A stretch of DNA of 23,470 nt from JACCXJ01 sp052387115 (GTDB taxonomy: Bacteria > Pseudomonadota > Gammaproteobacteria > JACCXJ01), in assembly GCA_052387115.1 (NCBI GenBank), contig JBQTJM010000142.1, positions 1-23,470 of the forward strand, given 5' to 3'. Below, in pieces: positions 13,605 to 21,311 of the stretch; within the stretch, counting starts at the first letter, position 1, and the number at the start of each line of letters is the position of its first letter. Below the pieces are notes generated by a model that had not been told where the DNA came from, searched no databases, and worked only from the letters and a program-made list of their open reading frames with translations. Made by a program: the position numbers and the translations under genes.

Positions 13605-14939
13605 GTGCCGGCGTTCTCACCCGAGCGGCTGTTGGCGGTCCTACGCGACCTGCCGGAGACGCCGTGTTACTGGGTGGCCTTTAGCGGCGGTCTCGACTCG
13701 CGGGTGCTGCTCGAAGCCATGGCCGCGCTCCGTGCGGTGCTCGAAGCACCGCTCTCTGCCGCGCATGTGGACCATGGCCTGCACCCGGACTCCGGTACCT
13801 GGGCGGCGCTCTGTGAAGACGTCTGTGCAGGGCTCGGAGTGCCGCTGCACACGCTCCGAATGGATGCCCGCGCCCCGCCCGGTGCGAGCCCCGAGGCCTA
13901 CGCGCGCACCTTGCGCTACCAAGCGTTGCGGGGAGTCGTCGGGGCGGGCGATTTGCTATTGACCGGCCATCACCGCGACGATCAGGCCGAGACGGTCCTG
14001 CTGCAACTCCTGCGCTCCGCAGGACCCCACGGACTCGCCGCCATGCCGCGCTGCACCCGCTGGGAAGGTGCGTGGCTCTGCCGGCCGCTCCTGGATTTCC
14101 CGCGCCATGCCTTGCGCGAATTCGCACGAGCCCGCGGGCTCCGGTGGATCGAGGACCCGAGCAACGATAGCGCCCGCTTCCAGCGCAATTTCCTGCGCCA
14201 TCAGGTGATCCCGATCCTGGGACGGCGCTGGCCGGCCATCGCCCGAACCTTGGCACAGGCGGCGGATCGGCAGGCGGACGCGGCGGCGGTCCTCGACGCC
14301 ATGGCCTCCGAGGACTTGCAGGCGGTAGGTTGCGGGTGCGAGGGGGCGCTCTCGGCCAGCGCCCTGCGCGCGCTATCTCCGCCACGGCGCCGCAATCTCC
14401 TGCGTGCGTGGCTGCGCGCGGCCGGGCTCCCCCCACCGCCCGCCGGCCGGCTCCGAGAGCTGTCCGGGCCGTTCCTCGACGCCGCTCGGGATCGGCAGCC
14501 GCGGGTTTCTTGGTCCGGCGTGGAGGTGCGCCGCTACCGCGATGCCGTCCATGCGATGCCCGCGTTGGTTGCGCCAGATCCCGTTCCAGTGTTTCCCTGG
14601 GACCCGCGCGAGCGCTTGGCGCTGCCCTGCGGGGTGCTTTATGCCGAGGCCGCGGTCGGCGCCGGGCTGAAACAGGCGCTGTGCCGGCCCGGGACGGTCA
14701 CGGTACGCTGGCGAGGGGGTGGTGAACGCTGCCGGCCCACCGGCAACCCCCACACGCGCCCGCTCAAGCACCTCTTCCAGGAGGCCGGCATCCCCCCCTG
14801 GCGGCGCGATCGCCTACCGCTCGTTTATCTCGGCGATCAACTCGCGGCGGCGGCCGGGCTGTGGGTGTGCGAGCCCTTCGCGGCCGGCCCGGGGGAGCCT
14901 GGTTGGGTATTGCGATGGAAGGCGGCAGGGGGCCGGTAG
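13605..14939 (+). CDS. tilS: tRNA(Ile)-lysidine synthase
   Basis: A 444-residue enzyme that attaches lysine to the wobble cytidine of tRNA-Ile(CAU), changing its codon reading from AUG to AUA. The PP-loop ATPase motif is AFSGGLDSRVLLEAM near residues 26-40. HVDHGLHPDS, YARTLRYQAL and LLTGHHRDDQAETVLLQLLR follow, as does the RWIEDPSNDSARFQRNFLRH block for tRNA and lysine binding. The C-terminal TilS domain has VRWRGGGERCRPTGNPHTR and the ending LPLVYLGDQLAAAAGLWV. The start is a GTG at 13605, since no ATG lies near and the PP-loop must follow at about residue 26. It is an essential enzyme and looks intact. It converges with the vWA-FHA gene, with only 37 AT-richer bases between them. Confidence 0.95.
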   Translation: MPAFSPERLLAVLRDLPETPCYWVAFSGGLDSRVLLEAMAALRAVLEAPLSAAHVDHGLHPDSGTWAALCEDVCAGLGVPLHTLRMDARAPPGASPEAYARTLRYQALRGVVGAGDLLLTGHHRDDQAETVLLQLLRSAGPHGLAAMPRCTRWEGAWLCRPLLDFPRHALREFARARGLRWIEDPSNDSARFQRNFLRHQVIPILGRRWPAIARTLAQAADRQADAAAVLDAMASEDLQAVGCGCEGALSASALRALSPPRRRNLLRAWLRAAGLPPPPAGRLRELSGPFLDAARDRQPRVSWSGVEVRRYRDAVHAMPALVAPDPVPVFPWDPRERLALPCGVLYAEAAVGAGLKQALCRPGTVTVRWRGGGERCRPTGNPHTRPLKHLFQEAGIPPWRRDRLPLVYLGDQLAAAAGLWVCEPFAAGPGEPGWVLRWKAAGGR

Positions 14940-14976
14940 CCCGATAGAAGTTGAAAATAGAATTCATTCCATTCGA

Positions 14977-16431
14977 TCACGCGCTGGTCCTGGTCTCGGT
15001 GGGGGCGCCGCCCTCGCGCTCCGGATCGGGGGGCGGCGATCCGCCGTCGGTCGAGAACGTCAGGCGCAGATCGCCGATATCGATCTGCGCACCATCGGAC
15101 AGCGCTGTCCATTGAACCTTCTTATTGTCGACGAACACGCCGTTCAGGGAATCCAGGTCCTTGATGGCAAAGTGGCCGCTGTCGTCGCGCACGATCTCGG
15201 CGTGGTGTCGTGACACGGAGTTGTCACGCAGCACCAGCTCGTTGTCCTTGCCGCGTCCGATCCGCCACGGGGTCGTGGCCACGAGCAGCCGGCCGGCGTC
15301 CCCGTCCGAGCGCGTGACATAGGCACGCGCCGCGGGCGGGCCGGTCTTGGGCGAGTCCGCCATGCCGCGGCGTTGTGTCCGGAGGAAGAGGATGGCGCTG
15401 AGGGCGAGGAACGCCGCTGCCAGGGCGGACAGCCAGATCCACGGCGGCATGCCGCTCTGCGCCACGATCGCAGCGCCGGCCTTGGCCTTCGGTGGCGGCG
15501 GGGTGGGCGGGCCGATGGTCACCGGGACCTCGATCGCCAGAGCTTGGTCCCCGGCCGCCACGTTCAAGGTCAGGGTCTGTGGGCCGGTCAGGCGCGCGCC
15601 GATGGCGGGGGTCAGATCGATGCTGAGGCGGCCCCCGCTGTCGATGGCCGCGAAGGGATCGGTGGCGAAGGCCTCGGGCAATTCGTAGTCGGGCGGCCGG
15701 GCGATGACCAGATCGCCGCCCGATTCCTTCGCCAGTTGGCCGAGCGCCTCCAAGGCCGGCGCCATCGGATCGGTGCTCGGATAGACGACGCCGAATACCA
15801 CGACCTGGGCATCGCGGGCCGCGGCGATGAGCTTCTCGTGGTAGTAGGCATCCGGGTTGGCCGATTCGTCGCCGAAGAACAGGATGGCCTTGCGGGCCGC
15901 GGGGGACACGGCGAGGCTGCGTACGGCCGCCATCGCGTCCTGTGACAGCGCGACGGGGCTCGGTTCCCGGGCCAGTGTCTGGACCGCAGTCACGATGTCC
16001 TCCGCGCCGGCCCCGAGCGGCAGCGACACCCGCGGCTGGGCTTCGAAGGTCGCCACGCCGACGCGGTGGTGGGGTTTGACCACAGACAGGATGCGTTCGA
16101 TATGCGCCGGGATCCTGCTGCCACCGTCCGGTCGCTCCAGGGCGCCAATATCGATAACGATGAGGAGCGCGGTGATGCTCTGGTCATAGGGGTAAGGGAG
16201 GTGCAAGGGTGGCGGCAGGGCCAGGTCAGCAACCTTCGCCGTCACCGTCGGGACGCGGCCCGGGATCGACAGGCGATACTCGCACTCGACGCGATCGGGT
16301 CCTGGTTGGGCGCAGCTATGCCGCACGACCTCGGCCGGTTCCAGACCCTGGACGGATTGAGCCGCGAGGGTTCCCAGGACACAAGCCAAGCGGCACGCTT
16401 TGCCGGTCGATGCCCGCCACATGCCGCTCAT
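14977..16431 (-). CDS. Membrane-anchored protein with a periplasmic vWA-like domain and a cytoplasmic FHA domain
   Basis: 484 residues from the ATG at 16431, chosen because it gives a signal-like start (MSGMWRASTGKACRLACVLG, then a short hydrophobic stretch) and has GGTGGGA upstream. A vWA-like domain spans about residues 85-245 (ALLIVIDIGALERP to GGDLVIARP). Its metal site is degenerate: the usual D-x-S-x-S is DIGAL. A Pro-rich linker (PPTPPPPKAKA) precedes a transmembrane helix at about 329-351 (WIWLSALAAAFLALSAILFL). The C-terminus is an FHA domain (about 389-461) with IGRGKDNELVL, VSRHHAEIV and LDSLNGVFVDN, which would bind phosphothreonine in the cytoplasm. Such an architecture suggests linking an envelope event to a kinase-controlled partner. 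No kinase or phosphatase gene is adjacent. An L,D-transpeptidase-like gene lies upstream on the same strand. Confidence 0.85.
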   Translation of the reverse strand: MSGMWRASTGKACRLACVLGTLAAQSVQGLEPAEVVRHSCAQPGPDRVECEYRLSIPGRVPTVTAKVADLALPPPLHLPYPYDQSITALLIVIDIGALERPDGGSRIPAHIERILSVVKPHHRVGVATFEAQPRVSLPLGAGAEDIVTAVQTLAREPSPVALSQDAMAAVRSLAVSPAARKAILFFGDESANPDAYYHEKLIAAARDAQVVVFGVVYPSTDPMAPALEALGQLAKESGGDLVIARPPDYELPEAFATDPFAAIDSGGRLSIDLTPAIGARLTGPQTLTLNVAAGDQALAIEVPVTIGPPTPPPPKAKAGAAIVAQSGMPPWIWLSALAAAFLALSAILFLRTQRRGMADSPKTGPPAARAYVTRSDGDAGRLLVATTPWRIGRGKDNELVLRDNSVSRHHAEIVRDDSGHFAIKDLDSLNGVFVDNKKVQWTALSDGAQIDIGDLRLTFSTDGGSPPPDPEREGGAPTETRTSA

Positions 16432-16533
16432 TCTGTCCCACCGCGGGTAGCGGAGCAAAGCGCTGTGGGCGCCGCCTGCCGGCCATGGGCGCCGACGCCC
16501 CAATCGCCGACGCCCCAATCGTAGTTAGTTCAG

Positions 16534-17118
16534 CTATTCGTTGATCACGACCTTGGTGCCGACCCCGATGTAGTGCATGAGGTCGTCGATCTCGTCGTTG
16601 GTGAGGGCGATACACCCCTTGGTCCAGTTGACCGTGCGGTGGATCTCGAGCTTCTCATCGGTGATCTCACCGATCCCGTGGATGCCGATCGCCCCGCCGA
16701 GCGGGGTGTTCTGCAAGGGGATGTCCTGGCGGCGGAGCGTGCTCAGGATCTGGAAGAACTGCGGCTCCGAGATCACGTGATCGCGCAGGCCCAGGAAGGC
16801 GTCTTTGAGGTTCGGGTAGTTGAGGTGCAGAAAGATGTGAAACCGGCTGTTGTTCTTGATCTTGACGATGCGGTAGCTGCCGACCGGCGTGACCCCGTCC
16901 CCGGCTTGGTGCTTGTCTCCCGATCCCCCGCGCCCGTAAGCGATCCGATAGGCCTTCTGGATTCGCAGCCCGTTCTTGAGCAGCAAGGTCCGCTCGGCTT
17001 TTCTGATCTCGATCTCGTAATTTCCGATGGCCCCGAGCGGCGTGGGGAGAGGCGTCCCCGCCAACACACCCACCCCGACCAGCGCCCAGCCAACCCAACC
17101 CCATCGACCCCATCGCAT
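16534..17118 (-). CDS. L,D-transpeptidase (YkuD) family protein, YafK-like
   Basis: 194 residues from the ATG at 17118, chosen because it starts a typical signal peptide: MRWGRWGWVGWALVGVGVLA with a likely cut near TPLGA. The exported domain runs from EIEIRKAERTLLLKNG through AGDGVTPVGSYRIVKI to the active site. Catalytic residues are His in IGIHGIGE and Cys in NWTKGCIALTNDEIDDLM. The common S-H-G-C reads T-K-G-C, as in the YafK-like branch. Family members form or remove cross-links to meso-diaminopimelate in peptidoglycan, and some cleave lipoprotein links instead. Which activity applies here is open. It is followed on the same strand, about 100 bp on, by the vWA-FHA gene. Confidence 0.9.
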   Translation of the reverse strand: MRWGRWGWVGWALVGVGVLAGTPLPTPLGAIGNYEIEIRKAERTLLLKNGLRIQKAYRIAYGRGGSGDKHQAGDGVTPVGSYRIVKIKNNSRFHIFLHLNYPNLKDAFLGLRDHVISEPQFFQILSTLRRQDIPLQNTPLGGAIGIHGIGEITDEKLEIHRTVNWTKGCIALTNDEIDDLMHYIGVGTKVVINE

Positions 17119-17375
17119 ATCCACCCCCGGTCTGTCTCCAACCCGAACGAGAACACCCTCGAGCAAAGCTCGAGCAAAGTGAGATCCCCGACACGACGCC
17201 CCGCGGGAGTGCAGATGGTCTTGGGAACATCGCCACCCGGCACTGCTCGTTTGTCGGATCACAGGAACGCTTATCAATCATCTCACTAAGACCCGTAGCT
17301 CACAAGAGGAATGATGTCCCCATAAGACCCTCTCCGGGCGCCTTCCCCCTTTCTCACCGCGCCGTCTACGCTATT

Positions 17376-17936
17376 ATGCGACACATGCATGACGCTCTAC
17401 CGCAGGAACGCTATACCCCGCTCGCCGTCCTCATGCACTGGGCGGTCGCGGTGCTGGTGTTTTTTCAGCTCGGACTCGGCTGGTACATGGAGGGCCTGCC
17501 GGAAGGGCCGGATCGGAGCACCTATTTCGCCTTGCACAAGTCGGTCGGGCTCACGGTATTCCTGCTTGCCGCGCTCAGGCTCGTATGGCGCGCGACCCAC
17601 CCCCCGCCGCCGTTACCGGCGTCGCTACCCCGGTGGCAAAAGGTCTTGGCGCGTGGCAATCATAAGCTGCTGTATGGTCTTATGTTCCTGCAGCCGATCT
17701 CGGGGTACCTATCGTCTTCCTTCAGTGGCTATCGCACCGGCTTCTTCGGGTTTCCCCTGCCGCACTGGGGTTGGAAGGAGCCGTTCCTGAACGAGCTTTT
17801 CAGCGATATCCACGAGACCAGCGCCATCACGCTCGCGGTCCTGGTCGGGGTGCACGCGCTGGCGGCCGTGTCCCATGCCGTGAGACCGGGCGACCGTCTC
17901 TTCCGTCGCATGTGGCCTCGGAGCCTGGTTCCGTAG
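17376..17936 (+). CDS. Cytochrome b561 family protein
   Basis: A 186-residue inner-membrane protein with four transmembrane helices: VLMHWAVAVLVFFQLGLGWY, SVGLTVFLLAALRLVWR, KLLYGLMFLQPISGYLSS and ITLAVLVGVHALAAVSHAV. Candidate haem-ligand histidines are in LMHWAV, ALHKSVGL, NHKLLYG and VHALAAVSHA, as in CybB-type di-haem b561. Such proteins shuttle electrons between quinone and other acceptors, and CybB is a superoxide:ubiquinone oxidoreductase in E. coli. The specific role here is not determined. An ATG three codons in (17385) is an alternative start. The next gene, nudJ, begins 2 bp after the stop, so they are probably co-transcribed. Confidence 0.9.
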   Translation: MRHMHDALPQERYTPLAVLMHWAVAVLVFFQLGLGWYMEGLPEGPDRSTYFALHKSVGLTVFLLAALRLVWRATHPPPPLPASLPRWQKVLARGNHKLLYGLMFLQPISGYLSSSFSGYRTGFFGFPLPHWGWKEPFLNELFSDIHETSAITLAVLVGVHALAAVSHAVRPGDRLFRRMWPRSLVP

Positions 17937-17937
17937 C

Positions 17938-18399
17938 GTGGCCGAGCCCGTCATTCGCGTCAGCGTGGCGGCCATCGCCGAGCGCGCCGGCAGCTTCCTG
18001 ATGGTAGAGGAGGCCATCGAGGCGGGCGGGCTGGTGTTGAACCAGCCGGCCGGGCACTTGGAGCCGGGCGAGACGCTCGTCGAGGGCGTGTGCCGAGAGG
18101 TGCTGGAGGAGACGGCCTATCGGTTCGAGCCCGCGGGGCTCGTGGGGCTGTACCTGTACCGGAACCCAGGGAGCCACATCACCTACTTGCGGGTGTGCTT
18201 CCATGGCGCCTGTGTCGCGCACGACCCGGCCCGGCCGCTCGATGCGGAGATCGCGCGGGCGGTGTGGCTCACCTACGCGGAGGTCGTGGGACGAAGCGAC
18301 CGCCTGCGCACCTCCTTGGTCCTACGCTGTCTGGACGATTACCTGGCCGGCCGGCGCTTTCCGCTCGCGGTCATCGCGGATCTCGCGGGCCTGCCGTGA
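17938..18399 (+). CDS. nudJ: Nudix hydrolase NudJ-like (thiamine pyrophosphate/nucleotide pyrophosphatase)
   Basis: A 153-residue cytoplasmic enzyme with a Nudix box at about residues 39-61: GHLEPGETLVEG followed by VCREVLEETAY. The acidic metal-binding REVLEE core is intact. The usual Gly after EET is Ala, which I recall as common in the NudJ branch. NudJ hydrolyses thiamine pyrophosphates and some nucleoside di- or triphosphates. The start is a GTG two bases after the b561 stop. The gene ends in an overlap with the GTG of mnmA (GTGA). The nudJ-mnmA order is the one found in E. coli and many gammaproteobacteria, which supports the assignment. Biological substrate is not certain. Confidence 0.9.
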   Translation: MAEPVIRVSVAAIAERAGSFLMVEEAIEAGGLVLNQPAGHLEPGETLVEGVCREVLEETAYRFEPAGLVGLYLYRNPGSHITYLRVCFHGACVAHDPARPLDAEIARAVWLTYAEVVGRSDRLRTSLVLRCLDDYLAGRRFPLAVIADLAGLP

Positions 18400-19628
18400 T
18401 CCCGTCGTGTGAGCCCTGTCCGGCCGCGGCCGTCACCGTCGGGCTGTCGGGTGGCGTCGACTCGGCAGTCGCGGCACTGCTTTTGAAGCGTCGGGGCTAC
18501 CAGGTCTCCGGCGTCTTCATGAAGAACTGGGAGGACGACGACAGCGAAGACCACTGCCCCGCGCGCGCCGATCTCATCGACGCCGTGGCCGTGGCCGAGC
18601 GCATCGGCATCGAGGTGGATGCCGTCTGCTTCGCCGCCGAGTACCGCGAGCGCGTCTTCTCGATCTTCCTCAGGGATCTGAGTGAGGGCCGTACGCCGAA
18701 CCCCGATGTCCTGTGCAACCGCGAGGTCAAGTTCAAGCTGTTCGTGGACCACGCACTCGCCCGCGGCGCCGAGCGCATCGCCACGGGCCATTATGCGCGG
18801 ATCGCGAGGCAGGGCGGCCGTTATCGCCTGCTCAAGGGCGTGGATCACGACAAGGACCAGAGCTACTTCCTCTACACGCTCGGACCGGCGCAACTCGGCC
18901 GCGCGCTGTTCCCTCTCGGCGCGCTTACCAAGCCCGAGGTGCGGCGCCTGGCGCGCGAGGTAGGTCTGTCCGTGCACGACAAGCGCGACAGCACCGGGAT
19001 CTGCTTCATCGGCGAGCGCCCCTTCCGGGCATTCCTGGCCCGCTATCTCGCGCCCCGGCCGGGAGCGATCCGGACCGTGGCAGGCAAGACCGTGGGCGAG
19101 CACCCCGGTGTCTTCTATTTCACCCTCGGCCAGCGTGCCGGGCTTCGCATCGGAGGGGTCGCCGGTGCCGCGGAATCACCTTGGTATGTGGTGGCCAAGG
19201 ACCTCGACAACGACGTCCTGGTCGTGGCCCAGGGGCATGAGCATCCGCTCCTCATGAGCCGTGCCCTGACGGCGACGGAGTTGTCTTGGGTCGCCGGGAC
19301 GGCCCCCCGGCTACCCTGCGCGTGCAGGGCCAAGACGCGTTACCGCCAGCCGGACCAGGCCTGTGCCATCGTGGCCCTGGAGGCGGGCCGGGCGCACGTG
19401 GTGTTCGAAGAGCCCCAGCGCGCCGTCACGCCCGGGCAGGCGGTGGTGTTCTACCAGGGCGAGGAGTGTCTGGGCGGGGGGACGATCGCGTCTACGGAGC
19501 GCCTCGCGCCAGGTCCACCGAACCGGGCGGAGATGTCGTGGCACGATCGCCGCCGGCACTCGAGCGCTTGCAAGGACCGCGAGGAAAATCAGCCCCGCAT
19601 CCAAGGTCCCGTGTTGCAACGAGGCTGA
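18396..19628 (+). CDS. mnmA: tRNA 2-thiouridine(34) synthase MnmA, with an unusual C-terminal tail
   Basis: 410 residues from a GTG overlapping the nudJ stop. MnmA thiolates U34 of tRNA-Glu, -Gln and -Lys using sulfur passed along the Tus relay. The PP-loop is VGLSGGVDSAVAALLL. The two catalytic cysteines are in NPDVLCNREVKF and DSTGICFIGERPF. GVFMKNWEDDD, GHYARI, DHDKDQSYFLY and FFTLGQRAGL-type blocks (here FYFTLGQRAGLRIGG) are all present. The family normally ends soon after YQGEECLGGGTI (about residue 365). Here about 43 further residues follow, polar and of no recognised kind (such as SWHDRRRHSSACKDREENQP). The tail ends 11 bp before a direct-repeat element, which suggests the original stop was lost. 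The enzyme core looks functional. Confidence 0.95.
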   Translation: MIPSCEPCPAAAVTVGLSGGVDSAVAALLLKRRGYQVSGVFMKNWEDDDSEDHCPARADLIDAVAVAERIGIEVDAVCFAAEYRERVFSIFLRDLSEGRTPNPDVLCNREVKFKLFVDHALARGAERIATGHYARIARQGGRYRLLKGVDHDKDQSYFLYTLGPAQLGRALFPLGALTKPEVRRLAREVGLSVHDKRDSTGICFIGERPFRAFLARYLAPRPGAIRTVAGKTVGEHPGVFYFTLGQRAGLRIGGVAGAAESPWYVVAKDLDNDVLVVAQGHEHPLLMSRALTATELSWVAGTAPRLPCACRAKTRYRQPDQACAIVALEAGRAHVVFEEPQRAVTPGQAVVFYQGEECLGGGTIASTERLAPGPPNRAEMSWHDRRRHSSACKDREENQPRIQGPVLQRG

Positions 19629-19638
19629 AGCACTGGCA

Positions 19639-19745
19639 GTCACGGTCGGCGATTTGCCGCGCCAGGTTGCCGGCCACACTCGGGAAAGCCCTTTAACGCG
19701 CCGAGGAATGTCACGGTCGGCGATTTGCCGCGCCAGGTTGCCGGC
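19639..19745. repeat. 36-bp perfect direct repeat flanking a 35-bp insert (CRISPR-like unit without cas genes)
   Basis: Copy 1 is 19639-19674 and copy 2 is 19710-19745. They are identical over 36 bp, start GTCACGGTCGGCGATTTGCC and end in GTTGCCGGC. The insert is 35 bp (19675-19709). Inside the repeat, CGGC and GCCG pair around GATTT, a weak internal dyad. Only two copies exist and no further degenerate copy is visible on either side. On the minus strand the repeat would read AGNLARQIADRD in one frame, but no gene supports that. The element lies in the gap between mnmA and the methyltransferase stop. Confidence 0.92.
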
Positions 19746-19855
19746 TACGATGCTGTCGAATGGCTCGTCATCGACGCCGGCTCGGCAGGTCGAGCTCGTT
19801 ACGGTCCAGCACCCTCGTGTGCCCCGCGCGCACCGCGGAATCACCATCGGGCGCA

Positions 19856-21250
19856 CTAGCCGCGATCGAACCAATAGAGCGTTCGGCCGGTCGCGGAAAC
19901 GACCGCGGAGCGCACGATCCGGGCGCGTCGCCCTAGAGCGCTCACGAAGTGTTCCTCCGTGTATTCGTGGAATATGTCTTCGCGCAGGGCGAGCATGCGC
20001 TGTACGGTGGGATCGCCTTTGTGCACGAACTCCATCACGCCCCGCGGCGCCAAGGACACCAGCCAGGCCACGACCTGGTCGAGCGGAACGTTGCGGCCGA
20101 TGGCCAGGTGATGCTCGAAGGCCAGGACCAGGAGCGCATCGGCGCGGGCGCGATCCGACAGCCCCATGCGTTCCACGGTGTTCCAACCCTGACCCGGACT
20201 CGGGTTGGCGCCGTCCTGGAACAACGGCAGCAACGGCAGCGATCCGCGGATCGCACGCGCATAGGCGCGCTCGAGCGCCTCGTGATCAAGATCGAAGCCG
20301 ATGACCCGGGCGGCACCGGCCGCGAGCGCCACCTCGGCATATTCGCCGGTGTTGCAGCCGAGGTCCCACAGGAGCACCGGCTTGACCGCGTCGCAGAACT
20401 CGGCGACGAAACGCCGCTTGGCCGACTCCTCCTCCGATCCATAGCTGTGCCCCTCCTGGTAATCGCCCCACACCGTTCGACCCGTGTCGCGCGGATGGAG
20501 CGCCGCAATCCAGCGGCGGAGTTGCACCAGCATGTTGCGATAACTACCCTTCGGCAGACGCCGACGCTTGAGCTTCTCGAGATCGGAACCGTCTTCGAGG
20601 GCCCGGCGCTGAAAGCGAGCGGGCAGAACCACATGGGCCAGAAGGCGCCACGAGCCTCGGCCGTGCCACGGCAGCAGGCGCGCCAGATCCGTGGTGTCGA
20701 CCCCCTCCAGGCTGCCGCGAAACCAGGCGTTATGGCTGATCCCGAAGAGGGCGCGCAGGAGTAGAGGGTTCAAAAACTGCTCGCAGAACTGGCGGTGCCC
20801 GATCCAGAACTCCCCCTCGCGATACCTGCGCAGGGACAGCACATCGATAAAAACCGGCCGGACCCCATCGAACTGGATGTTGTAGGCGCTCGCATCCGAG
20901 AGCGCGATGTCCCGTTCGAGTATCTCGATCTGGATATCGAGGTGCAAGAGGGCGGCGGCCTGTAAGAGCGGGAACGACCACTCGTAGGGATAGGATACGA
21001 ACGCCAGGCGCGGGTGCCGGACGACGCGGTGCGCGAGGGCACCGGCCGCCCCGAGCCGCGCCTTGTCGACTTCCGTGCTGCCGACCAGCCAACCGCGATC
21101 GGCGAGCGTTTCGAGGACACCGCTTGCGGCTACGAAATCATAGTCAGCCGCGGCGCAAGGGGCCACGGAACGCAGGATCTCCCCATCGATCTCGTAGACC
21201 CTGCCGCTCGGGTCCTTGAACGATCCGGGGTCGGCGGATGCGGCGTTCAC
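19856..21250 (-). CDS. Two-domain class I SAM-dependent methyltransferase (NoeA-like)
   Basis: A 464-residue protein. The C-terminal half is a class I methyltransferase: motif I VLLWDLGCNTGEYAEVAL at about residues 292-309, the acidic strand VIGFDLDHEALERAYA, and a later ADALLVLAFEHHLAIG and GVMEFVHKGDPTVQRML. The N-terminal half starts FKDPSGRVYEIDGEILRSV and contains DIALSDASAYNIQF followed by RPVFIDVLSL, as in NoeA-like nodulation-type methyltransferases. Its D-x4-N and I-D pattern recalls the catalytic loop of kinase/aminoglycoside-phosphotransferase folds. No signal peptide or membrane segment is seen. It lies 61 bp behind the sulfatase-type gene on the same strand, suggesting a role in decorating a surface glycan. 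The acceptor is unknown. Confidence 0.85.
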   Translation of the reverse strand: MNAASADPGSFKDPSGRVYEIDGEILRSVAPCAAADYDFVAASGVLETLADRGWLVGSTEVDKARLGAAGALAHRVVRHPRLAFVSYPYEWSFPLLQAAALLHLDIQIEILERDIALSDASAYNIQFDGVRPVFIDVLSLRRYREGEFWIGHRQFCEQFLNPLLLRALFGISHNAWFRGSLEGVDTTDLARLLPWHGRGSWRLLAHVVLPARFQRRALEDGSDLEKLKRRRLPKGSYRNMLVQLRRWIAALHPRDTGRTVWGDYQEGHSYGSEEESAKRRFVAEFCDAVKPVLLWDLGCNTGEYAEVALAAGAARVIGFDLDHEALERAYARAIRGSLPLLPLFQDGANPSPGQGWNTVERMGLSDRARADALLVLAFEHHLAIGRNVPLDQVVAWLVSLAPRGVMEFVHKGDPTVQRMLALREDIFHEYTEEHFVSALGRRARIVRSAVVSATGRTLYWFDRG

Positions 21251-21311
21251 CCGCGAAAAGACGGTCGAAGCGCCGGCGTCGAGCTGCGGTTCAAGTGAGG
21301 CCGAGGCCTGG

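Noticed and set aside
19639..19745. Confirmed CRISPR array
   Set aside because: Only two repeat copies and one insert, no leader recognised and no cas genes in the window. Kept as a repeat with the CRISPR-like geometry noted.
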